The translations under genes and the position numbers were made by a program. Below the pieces are notes generated by a model. It was not told where the DNA came from. It was given only the letters and a program-made list of their open reading frames with translations, and did no database searches. A stretch of 64,000 nucleotides of DNA, taken from Populus alba (lineage: Eukaryota; Streptophyta; Magnoliopsida; Malpighiales; Salicaceae). Location of the stretch: positions 11,640,889 through 11,704,888 of the forward strand of contig NC_133289.1 of NCBI RefSeq assembly GCF_005239225.2, written 5' to 3'. This document shows positions 11,601 to 21,762 of this stretch, piece after piece. Each line of letters starts with the position of its first letter. The first letter of the stretch is position 1.

Positions 11601-14600
11601 TAAATACTCTTACTGGTCTCCATAATTTTTATTGAAGCTGCTGCTTTGGTTCTTTATGTGATTCTTTATTTCTTAATTTTTTTTAAACTGTTGATAATAT
11701 TAGATATTCTCTGAGAGAAGGGGTCAGTGGAAGGCAGCAACACAATCCCAGGAGTTCTTCAGAACCCTTCAACGGTATTACAACAATGCATACATGGACG
11801 CTGAGAAACAGGATGCAATTAATGTGTAAGTTGTACATTCTGTCTTATTCTCGTACTGCTTGATAAAAGCACAGGCTATCTTTGATAAGAGCTTATGCTG
11901 TCTTTAGTTGTACAAAATATAAAAGTTGGATAAATATGATGTGACTTTTTGAGCTAATTTAGGATTGTAATGTATTGATAAGATGGCCAATTTGTTCTCT
12001 GGCCTCTGAAATATTGTGGCTTGTGCTAGTTCATGGGAAAAGTTGGTGGGCATTGAGATAATTAGATTATTTCGTTGTCTTTATTTTCTCAGCTTGATCA
12101 TCCTCAAGTGATTTGCTGCAATTGTTCTATCAATAATGACTTTAACAACTATAACTTGAGCAGATTCTTGGGGCACGTCCAACCACAACAGGGTAAACCT
12201 GCACCCTGGGAGTACAATGTTGGAAGGAATGGACAAACCAATGTGGATGGAGATGCAAGGTATTTAGCTAGCCAGACAAGACCTTGAACTTTATAAATTA
12301 CACATCACACAGATGATACATGTAAACGTGTTTCTCCATTCATTGCTTCACCATTCCTGATCAATCTGACTGTATCTCAATCTGCTTGAATCATTTTTGA
12401 ATGGTCAATGTTTTAAGCAAAGTATAATGCACGGGCATAGTGTTTAACAAATTTCTGCATCATTTGTGCTTGAGAGAATGCAAAAAATGCATTGATGTGT
12501 TACTCTCGTGTACATCTTTCAGATTTCACGATTCCATTTTCTTTTTTCTTTTCTTTTTATGGCCCCGGGGGATAATAATTATTTGACTAAATTTGTAGCT
12601 TTGTATTATCCTTTAGACTGTCAAATTTTATATTTAGGTCTATTTTCAAAAGGTCATTATCTGATGGAAATATTATTCGGGGAAGTGGCTCACCTTACAT
12701 ATTAAGTATGCAAGTTGTAGCTTTTTCTTATCCTTTTGACTGTCAAATTTTTATATGCAGGTCTATTTTCAAAAGGTCATTATCTGATGGAAATATTCTT
12801 CGGGGAAGTGGCTCGCCTTTGTCAGCCATGAATGTGAGACAGCAGAAATTTTGCAGATCAGCTTTTCCAGATCAATTTCAAGAGGAAAACAATGTTCTTT
12901 CAGAATCATCGCCTGAAATATCTACATGTGAAAGTGACATTGCATTTTCAAGGTATGATTGCTTCACCTTCTGTCTTTTTTGGAATAAATCGATTGTCTC
13001 TTAGAAGATCCATGTTTTTTTTTCCTATTAGTGATGGTACTCTGTTGAAAAGGAGGAAATCTTTCACTTGTAGTAAAAGTTGAATTTTGTTCAGTGCTTT
13101 GATTAAATGAATTCTTGGTTCTTCTTATAAACATTGTTCTTAAAGCTATTCTTGATTATGCTGCAATGAAAGTTATCTTTCACATTTAGTTTCTCTAATT
13201 TTTGCTCTTTGATGTGATGAAATATATTTAATTTGTTCTGTTTTGTGCCGCATTGAAATCCATCTTCCAAAAATGTTGATCGTGGTTTACTACAGTATTT
13301 TCCATTTCTTGTGTCATTTCTCATTGTTACATTACAACATTTAGTTACCAAAAATAATTGCATGCATGTTTGCTTGGTGAAAGTGATGCAAAGTTTTCCT
13401 TGCATGGAAAAGCCAAGGGACTGTTTAAAACAGTGTAATACTTCAATTTTCTAGAAAACTGGAGGGAAAATTGGTGTATAAGAAGGAAAATAGAAACTTT
13501 CTTTTCAAATGCAATATTTTTCTATCTAGAAAACTGGAAAACTAGTTTTCCAGTTTTTCAAATACCATGTTTGGAAAACACTTTTTAGAGGTTCTTCACA
13601 TTTTTCCTTCACAAGTTTTCTACTCTTTTCAAATGAAGAAAAGACGGGAACACTCTAATTTTTTTTTTAATAGACAAGCACTTCTTAGCAACATAAAATG
13701 TTAAAATGATTTTTTTTTACATTTTAATGTTACTGTCATAAATTTAATTTTTATTATAAATCTAATGTATTTTTTTTTTCAAGTTAACAATATAACTATT
13801 ATAAGTGATTTGTTTGATTTATAGTATCAATCGAGGAATAGAATTAGGCTATATGGTTTTTATTCATATCACTAAGGGGTATTTAGACATGATATACATG
13901 ATATTATATCAACCATTTAGGTAAGTACATAAGTTAAAACATAGGAGTAAAAATTTAAGCTAAAAATCAGCTAATTAATCTGACAGCTGTATACATTAAC
14001 TCCCCCCACAAGCTGGTACATAGATATCACACATGCCTAACTTGGATAGCGATATATGGAAGGGACCACTAGTGATAACATGTGTCATTATATCAGCCAG
14101 CTGATCCACTCTTCTACTCTTTTAATATAAGGGATCTCAACTACACTAGAGTCAGATTGTTGTTGATGTAGTTTCTGTCAAGTTTAATATGTTTGGCCAC
14201 ACAATGCTGAACCAGATTGTTGGCAATCTTAATAACCATTTTGCTGTCACTACATCGATTTTTTTGGACCGTAACCAAGTTCACTAAAGAGAATTTTAAG
14301 CTGAGTAAGATTTGTAATAGCTTGATAGAGGGCATGCTACTTGTACACTAGATAGTGATACCATAATTTGTTTTTAAGTCCACGTTACTGAGTTATCTCT
14401 AATAAATGACACATATCCTGAGATAGATTTTCTATTTAATGTGAATCCAGCAAAATTATAATTAGTATTTTCTATAATACCTATATGGTTATGTTAAGAG
14501 AATATAACACCTTTACCTTGAGAGGATTTTAAGCAAGTCAATTTATAACTCACTATTGTCAAAGAACCATCTCAACTCAATAGCTTAAGCTATTAAGTAA

Positions 14601-17600
14601 GGTTCCAGGATATGATTTATATTATTCTCTAACACACCCCTTCAAGTGAAAGCTCTTTGGGCTTGAAACTTGCACGGGTTCATACTACCTTGTGCTTAAT
14701 TTTTATTAAATAAATAGGGATGGTGAGATTCGAACTTATGACCACTTAATCATTAAGGCTCTGATACCATGTCAAAGAATCATCTCAATCTAATAGTTTG
14801 ACCTGTTAGGTGAGATCCCAAGATATAATTTATATTATTCTCTAACAATTACGTCTATATTTTGGTTACTTAGATTGTACACGAATTGGCTTAGAATACT
14901 AACTGCACGTGTTAGGTTTGGTATGAACTAGATAGACTAGCTTCCCTACCAACCTTTGATACCTTTTTTTATCCGTTGGAACCTCATCCAGGTAGAAAGC
15001 AACACCATGGTTTATCTCAATAGGAGTATCCACAGGTTCATAGGCAGAGTTACTAGTTTTAGTTAAAAGATTTGCATTTCCTCTAAGAGAGAAAAAGTCC
15101 TTGCTTGAATCTAGATATTTCAATGCCCAATAAATATTTTAAAGTTTCTAAGTCCATCTCAAATTTCTTGGGCAAGTAGTTTTGAAGCTTCTCTATCTCA
15201 GTTATATCATTTTATATAACAATCATGTCATCAACATAAACAATAAGCAATATAATATTGTTACCTTCCCTTTTATAGAATAAAGTGTGATTTGACAAGG
15301 CTGGTTTAAAACCATACTTATTCATTGAGTGGCTCAATCTATTGAACTAAGACCTCGATAACTACTTTTACCTCCTGTCATAAATCTTAGAAAAGGGTCC
15401 GTATACATCTCTTTCACCATATCATCATGAAGAAAGGCCTTTTTCACATCAAGTTGTTGTAATGACCAATCCAAGTTAACTACAAGAGAGAATATGACTC
15501 TTACGGGTGTTCATCTTGGCCTTATGAGCAAAAGTCTCTCAATAGTCAATCTTGTGTATCCCTTAGCAACCAGTCTAGTTTTGTACTTGTCAACTATCAC
15601 ATCGACTTGTACTTCACCTTAAACACTCATTTACATTCTATTGCTTTTTTTGCCTAAGGTAACCCGACCATCTCCTTGGTAGAGTTCTTCTAGAGTGCCT
15701 TCATTTCTTTTACCATAGCAGAATTCCACTTATTGTCTCTAAAAGCTTCCTAAAAATAACTAGGAATAGACATATAGGAAAACTAAATTGCAAAAGATAA
15801 GTGAGATTTAGACAAACAATGATAAATGACAAAATCATATATGAGATAAATGATGTTAAAAGATTATTTGGAGAAACAAAATCTACTATGCTCTTTATGA
15901 TAATGAAAGGGATATCTCTGAATGGCGGACTCTAAATGTACATGTTATGAATTTATAGAAGAAAGGGACACATTCTCCGGGGTCAATCTCAAAAGAGTCC
16001 CGATGTCATAGTAATATCATCAAAAGGAATAATGGAGTCAGAAGTCGATTGAGCGAGTCTTTCGTCCCTACCCTCTTCAGGTTCAAGTGCAACTTCTTTT
16101 ATAAGATCAAGAGATAGCTCCCTCTTATCCAAAGCAATTGAATACCCTCCTCCCTGAAATCCACCATCTCTTTTCTTCCAACCATAAGTGTTCTTCCTTA
16201 CCACTAATCTCCCTTGAAAGAGGAATGAGAGACACATCCCTATAAAAATGAGACACTTGGACACAACTGAATATCCATGGACAAGTACTTGTCCGTAGAG
16301 GGATAAGGGATGAAAACTCTTGTACTTTTTTGAGAATTAGATTTTAGTAGATATACTAAGTTTATCCTAGTGCAATCATTAATAAATGGGATAAAATATT
16401 TATGACCTAAAGCAGAAGCAATAGAAAAAGAACCACGCGTGAAAAAGAATTTGAACTTTTATTGAAATCAACTTAAAAAGAACACTATGATTTTTAACAT
16501 CAATGCATTGCTCATTTTGTTAACTAGAAATAGAAATCTCACTGAATAACTTAGGAAATTAACATTTTGAATAAGCAAATGAAGAACTCAATCACCAATG
16601 TCATTACAAAATAAATTTCCCTAGCATAATTCTCTTCATGTACTTCAAACCATTGGTTGGCCTAGGAATGTAATGCCCCAACTTCCTCTAAGTGGTAAAG
16701 ACCTCCTCTCTCCTTATTAGTGCCAATGTAATGCCCCAACACACGGTGGATGTTTGGTGAGTTGGCTAATTAAAAGAGGGTTATTAGAAAGAGTAGGAGT
16801 AAGTAAATCAGAAGACATGGAAAGAATGGGAGAGAGTGAGGCATTCCCGACCTCAGTAATTAGCACAGGAGCCTCACTAGCAACCTCAACAAATTTGACC
16901 ACATTAGCAAATGAAATAAGGAAGAATTGCAAGTTATGTGATTAGTATCCCCTAAATCAATAATCCAAGTGTTAGTAGAAAATGGGAAGCAAAAGATTAA
17001 GATGTGTCAGTAGCAGCAATCTGGGAGGACTTCCTTTTCTTTGTTCATATTGCTGAGGGTATTTATACTGGATATATATCAACCATTTAGATAAGTCAAC
17101 TATACAATTGAATAGGATAAAATCTAGGAGCTAAAAGTTAGGCTAAAACTCAGCTAATCAATTTGACAGCTGTAAACTTTAACTGTATCACTTGCTGAAT
17201 CCCTCCTTGACTACATTAGTGCTGCTATTATGTTAGCTGATGTTCCCTATTTGACATACTAGTTGTTCATTGCTACATGTAGGTACACTCCCTCAATGCC
17301 TCGCAGACAGCTTTTCAGATATGTGCAAAGAGATCGCTGCCTGGAAAGTGATCATGTTTTCTTCTCTGGGCATGGAGATACATTTAATTGCTCAAACTTT
17401 GTTGATATAGACTGGCTGTCTTCCTCTGGAAACTCATGTGAAGAAGAGCCACTTGAGAGGTATTTTTTTTTTATCAATCATGAGGATGGATAGTGCTGTT
17501 GTGAAATTTTATGGAACAGAAGTATGAAACTGCTGAGCATGGAAGTATTTATTTGTTAGAAAATGCCAAAAAATAGGGCTTGGTTTAACAAAAAAGGTGT

Positions 17601-19798
17601 TTTGTATGAGTGTGCGCTTCTGTCACATCATGCCCTAAGCTGGAACCAGTGATTATAGTTTCCTTCATCATGTTTTGATGTTTGTGCAGGTCATCATTAC
17701 TCACGAACTATCCAATTGGTGGTTTGTCATCTGAAAATGTCAATGGAATAATGGGTGAAACAACCCCATCCACAATTGAATATGGATCCAGCATGAAGGT
17801 CAGTCCCCTCCGCCATTCTGTTGGTGCATCTTGCATGGTTTCTTAGTAATTCAACAATAGCTAGATATTAAGTGGAGTCAAACTCTGGCCAAACCCATAG
17901 ATTAGCTCCCATGTGTGCAACAATTGATTGAGTGAGCTGTCATGTTTTTTCTTCCAGTCAAATTACAAACTTTGCCTCATTTTATTTTATAGTGTTAACT
18001 CAATTGCAATAAGTAATTGCCATTAAACTACACCACTAAGACTACTTTATAGGCTGCCTTGTTATTTTTAATTTGGCATAACAATATTGATTGCATAATA
18101 AATGATAAACTACACCAACATCAGTCTCCATTTTCAACTCTCATTGCCACAACGTTCATGTTTTTGTTTCTTTTTTATTTTGTTAACTCCTATTGATCCT
18201 CCAACCAATTCTCTCAAAATGTCATAATAGCATTTTACCATCCATTTGTAACTGCCAGTGCTCCTCCTTCACTTCACTGGCTTTACCTCCTGTTTTTGGA
18301 GTGCAAACAGAGGCCCCAACCTCATCCAACCGTACACAGGAGCTTATAAGCGTTGTTAAACCAACACTGCATCACCTCTTAGAACGACAATCATCCTCAC
18401 TATCAGCTACTCAATTCCCCTATTCAGATGATGACCCGAGATATTGTCACATTCATCAATCAACATCCTAGCTCAAGAAAGACTAGTTCTTAAAATGAAC
18501 CCTTTCAAATCACCAAAGCTAACGTTGCTGTCTCAAAATTGATTTCTCCCTCAAAACGTTCAAGCTTTGTGTGATTTTAAGCCTGCCAGGATTCTTTGCA
18601 AAGCAGTTTTCATCATTGATGACAACAATCGGGATTGTAGATGTAATGATGTTCAAATTGAACATGGATAGCAGAGGCCATGTTCAATACCCAGTTGAAA
18701 ACATCTAACTTGTTTGTTTCTCAGTTTAAGTGGTCATAATCATTGATCTTTAGAGTTTTGGCTTGATGACGAGAAACATCCCAAACTGAATGTGCTAGAA
18801 CTGAATGCATGGCTAGCAGTGTCTTTGATGACAATGCTGCTGAGGTGGGAAAATGGTGAAATCCGATGGTCGTGACAGTGCATAAATTGTTTATGAAATG
18901 TCAGAAATGGGTTTTGCAGACTATTGTGCGATGGTGTGGATGAGATTTTTTATCCAATCGAACTGCCATTCAATTTTTGTGCATAAGGTTTATGGAGGGT
19001 GCATTGCCTTGTCATCATTTCTTATAAGTGGGTCTCATGCCATCGTGTCATGTTGCCTCATTTTTGCTACATTACCTTTTTTTTCCCATTAAATATGCCA
19101 CTCAGGCCAATTGGGCAAAATGTGGCCATAATTACAGTTCAACAAAGAAAATAGACAACATTGTTGAACCAACCAGTTGATGTAAAAAGAAGGGGCAATT
19201 TATATGCCCTTGCTACGATAAATAACTTGTTATTTTTAGTCAACAGAAAGTGCCGAGTTGCAAAGAAACAAGTAATGAACAGTATTTCTCCTAGCATTGC
19301 TTTTACTGAAAATTGAGTTGGAAGAACTTTGAGGTTGTAGCATTGCTTTTACTGAATGTTGAGTTGAAAAAACTGAGGTTGTCTTTCTTGGAACATTTTA
19401 CGTTCTTGAAGAATTTCCATAATTTATATGATTGGCTAAACTAAATGATATATCTGCACATGACTCCTGATGATTGGCTAAACTAAATGATACATCTGAA
19501 TTTCCCCTTAGGGTTCTATATGACAATTTCATAAATTAAAATTATAGAAGGTTGATGAACTTAATTTACAGAAGTTCACAATGACATGGTTAGAATATTT
19601 AAAGGATGTTAACTGCAACTGTCTGTGGTTTTTTTTTCAATTCCAGAAAAATTCAACCCTACTTTCATGTTTCCTGCTTTGTAGGAAAGTCAGCGATCAG
19701 GAATGGAGCTATCGTATAGTAATCCAGCAAATTCCAAGGAGTTTTCAGATAGCTTTGTGCAATGGGTAAACTGTGGAGAGACACTGCCATTGAAGTAG
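5617..19798 (+). CDS. SAC-domain phosphoinositide phosphatase
   Basis: Removes phosphate from phosphoinositides; plant relatives (Arabidopsis SAC1-SAC5, FIG4-like) are thought to act on PtdIns(3,5)P2 at Golgi or vacuole membranes. Sixteen exons: 5617-5769, 6086-6290, 6372-6537, 7555-7777, 7926-8002, 9052-9239, 9319-9416, 9628-9764, 9868-9996, 10547-10910, 11704-11825, 12164-12259, 12761-12952, 17283-17459, 17690-17798, 19685-19798. They sum to 2550 nt, giving 849 aa, close to the 785-912 aa I recall for this clade. The N-terminus has an acidic run (about residues 28-38), then the SAC domain. The catalytic CX5R motif, CIDCLDRTN, lies at Cys513-Arg519. The start is the first ATG in frame with the acidic N-terminus. 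Large introns 3 and 13 hold transposon relics. Exon 13 has a duplicated copy of its 5' border upstream, giving a possible 41-residue insertion. Whether it is a SAC1 or SAC2-5 orthologue is not resolved; length favours SAC2-5. Confidence 0.95.
6590..7148 (+). mobile_element. 5'-truncated L1 LINE tail in SAC intron 3
   Basis: Interrupted frames here give a decayed zinc-binding reverse-transcriptase C-terminal domain (zf-RVT type): [19 protein letters not shown] at about 6733-6789, followed by a KETK...MIWNS block at about 6885-6970. The Cys/His spacing is partly lost, since the second Cys of the first pair reads as Ser. The segment ends with AATAAA followed by an oligo-A run (7141-7148), as expected of a LINE 3' end. 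It is in the same orientation as the host gene and lies wholly inside the intron. I did not find a target-site duplication. Confidence 0.6.
8003..9051. other. SAC intron 5 with unclassified repeat-like DNA
   Basis: A 1049-bp intron. The part at 8440-8560 reads like non-coding retroelement sequence. At 8851-8900 a CAACAA-rich start runs into CCCAAACTAGTTGGGTTTGG, a motif I associate with short interspersed plant repeats. Neither could be assigned to a family with confidence. Confidence 0.35.
12595..12817 (+). repeat. Tandem duplication across intron 12 / exon 13 border
   Basis: Two copies of about 100 bp (12595-12694 and 12717-12817) cover the end of intron 12 and the first 57 or so bases of exon 13. 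Each copy has its own AG acceptor (exon start 12638 or 12761), exactly 123 bp apart. The frame from 12638 through 12761 into exon 13 has no stop. The downstream acceptor (ATATGCAG) looks stronger than the upstream one (ATATTTAG). Confidence 0.9.
13530..13557. repeat. Perfect 28-bp palindrome in SAC intron 13
   Basis: AAAACTGGAAAACT is followed directly by its exact reverse complement, centred on CTAG. The motif TCTAGAAAACTGG occurs here and again at about 13451, so the palindrome may be what is left of a small inverted-repeat element. No other transposon feature was seen. Confidence 0.85.
13876..17183 (-). mobile_element. Decayed Ty1/copia retrotransposon, antisense in SAC intron 13
   Basis: Reading the minus strand from right to left gives the copia order. 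A protease-like WIID-G-D block (16942-16975) comes first, then spacer. The reverse transcriptase follows with [11 protein letters not shown] (about 15430-15462) and YVDD (15227-15238). Next are the PVDTPIE and RYQRLVGKL blocks (about 14940-15040) and the RNase H tail, with [18 protein letters not shown] near 14165-14235. All frames are broken. Direct repeats of about 125-129 bp at 13876-14000 and 17055-17183 look like terminal repeats. A G-rich tract on the minus strand (14001-14008) fits the polypurine tract beside the 3' repeat. The gag region and the usual tRNA primer site are missing at the 5' end, so there is an internal deletion. It is non-functional. Confidence 0.85.
14557..14847 (-). 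mobile_element. TRIM element nested in the copia relic
   Basis: A 291-bp element with two 78-bp direct terminal repeats (14557-14634 and 14770-14847). On the minus strand each begins TGTTAGAGAATAATATAAAT and ends TTTGACA. Directly inside the right-hand repeat is TGGTATCAGAGCC (14757-14769, minus strand), the standard primer site matching initiator Met tRNA. Inside the left-hand repeat is a purine tract, GAAGGGGTG (14635-14643). There is no coding capacity, which defines a terminal-repeat retrotransposon in miniature. It interrupts the RNase H part of the copia element. I saw no clear target-site duplication. Confidence 0.9.
17799..19684. other. Long SAC intron 15 with local duplications
   Basis: A 1.9-kb intron without a recognisable gene or transposon domain. 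Near its 3' end are two neighbouring short tandem duplications: a 46-bp unit starting TAGCATTGCTTTTACTGAA (at 19292 and 19338), and a 42-bp unit starting TGATTGGCTAAACTAAATGA (at 19429 and 19471). Confidence 0.6.
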
Positions 19799-21762
19799 AG
19801 CTCATTTTCCCCTGAGTTATAATATATTTCAACCTCTTTAGGTTAAACCTGCTCTAAGATGCTTTTCAATTGATTTAAAGAGGTTGCTGAGAGGGCAGAA
19901 AGATAAATGAATGGCAGCTGTATCGGCATTCTTCTGTAAAATATATGAAATTTCGCTCGGCCCTTGTGCGTGACTCACGGCATGGATTCCACCGTGGAAA
20001 CCTCTATGGAACCTGATACCAAAATACAAGAGAGTAAATAGCCAACAGTTGAAGGAACATTCTTTTTGGAGCTCTTCCCTCTTCTCATTCCTTACTAGCC
20101 TGTGGACCTTGTAGGTTTCTGTTCGTGTAAATATCATAACCGCGCTCAATGAGAGCTTCGTGTGTAGAAGAATTGAAGACCATCGATTCTTTATTTCCCT
20201 TCATGTTTATCCGCGGTCAGTTGTGATACTAACAACTCAGTGAAGTGTTTGGAGGAAAGTAGTACGATTATTATTGGACTGATGTTGTCTTAAGGCCATC
20301 CAGATTCTAAAGCCTCATTTCTGGTTTCTCCGGTTGATTGATTGTGAAAGAAAACATTTAGTTGAACTTGAATTTGTTTTCATCTGCAGCTCTTTTGTTG
20401 TTATTATTATTATTATTGAATTAGGGTTTTGGCATATTCTTTTGCAACCACAGCCCATTCATTGGTTCAGCTGGAAGGAATCACAAGCAGCAAAAGGATC
20501 GTTACATACTTCCTTCGCGCGCACGTCTTGCAAGGTTAGTTGTGATTGTTATTATTACGGGTAGTGCGCAAACAAGAGGATTATACAGTGAGTAAAAACT
20601 ATCAAACAGCAATTAAATGAATTTGTCAATATGTGAAGTGGTTTGCAAGTGAGGGGGAAACATTCGACAGTTATCAACGATTTCTTTTCTTATATACAGA
20701 CATGTCAACTCACAGGCTACAGCCACAATCAACTTCCTAACCAAACACACGGTTAGAGAGGAAATTAGTTCATTTTTCCCAATAATGATAGGCTATTATT
20801 ATTGAATTTGATGGTATCAATTGGACGCCATAAGACATTGTATTTACCTAGGACCAATGGTTTTTCGTTAATTAATTGATATCAAACCATAAAGCAACAG
20901 TATTGTCTCATTTCATTGTATTTTCTAGATGGGAGTCTAATGGTGGTTTTATAAAAAATATATATTTTTGCTTTAAAATATATTAAAATAATATTTTAAA
21001 ACAAAAAATTATTTTTGATATTAGTACATCAAAATAATCTGAAAATAACACAAATATTAATTTAAAATAAAAAAATTAATTTTTTTAAAATACACTTTAA
21101 AATATAAAAATTAAAACACAAACAAATATCATCAAATTCAGGTCTCACACATCACGTTTGCGTGTGAAAAATACAGATCTCGGTGCCTGCTGCCAAGATG
21201 AACATCAGACACAAACATCATATGTACATCACATACTTCTGCCTCGTGATATTTCTCCGCGACTATGCAAGCTTGAAACGAAATTTTTGGGCCTCAAAGC
21301 AGCCAACATATATGAAACGTCATGCACATTCTGGCAATGCAATGAAATGGAAGATGGATGCAAGTGGAACATTCAAAGCCAGCTTCTCAAAGTGCCAAAA
21401 GAGCCACTAAGTTGTCATCCACTCAGGTCAGATTCTAGATTTTGAATTACAATACGAGAACTGGTTGCAATTGGGTTCAAAATTGCATTGTATTGTTAAC
21501 GTCTAAATCAAAGTTCTGCATCCAGGGCACACAACACATGCAAAAGAGAGAAGATTCATTACAAAGTTTATCAACTGCACGCTCCGTTGTTTGGGACTAA
21601 ATCCCATATACTGAACATACAAGCCATGGGAGTGGTTACCGTAGCAACAAAATGATTTAACATCTAGTTACTGAGAGCTAGTAGTGGCTGCCCAACTTAG
21701 AGTCCCAGAGCTTTTGCTGAAAAGAGGAACCAAATAAAAAATCCCTAGCCCCTCGAAAGGGG
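19799..21762. other. Convergent 3' flanks of SAC and eIF3k
   Basis: This holds the 3' UTRs of two genes that face each other. The part at 20940-21130 is AT-rich repeat DNA of the type seen elsewhere in the window. Around 21160-21440 there are overlapping open frames of 75-95 codons that match no family I know and are probably chance. Confidence 0.5.

Noticed and set aside
14700..14760. GATTCGAACTT-like motif as a tRNA gene
   Set aside because: It lies inside the TRIM interior next to its primer-binding site; no cloverleaf can be drawn.
18193..18471. 92-codon plus-strand frame in SAC intron 15 as an extra exon
   Set aside because: Flanking exons 15 and 16 join in phase without it, and the sequence matches no SAC protein.
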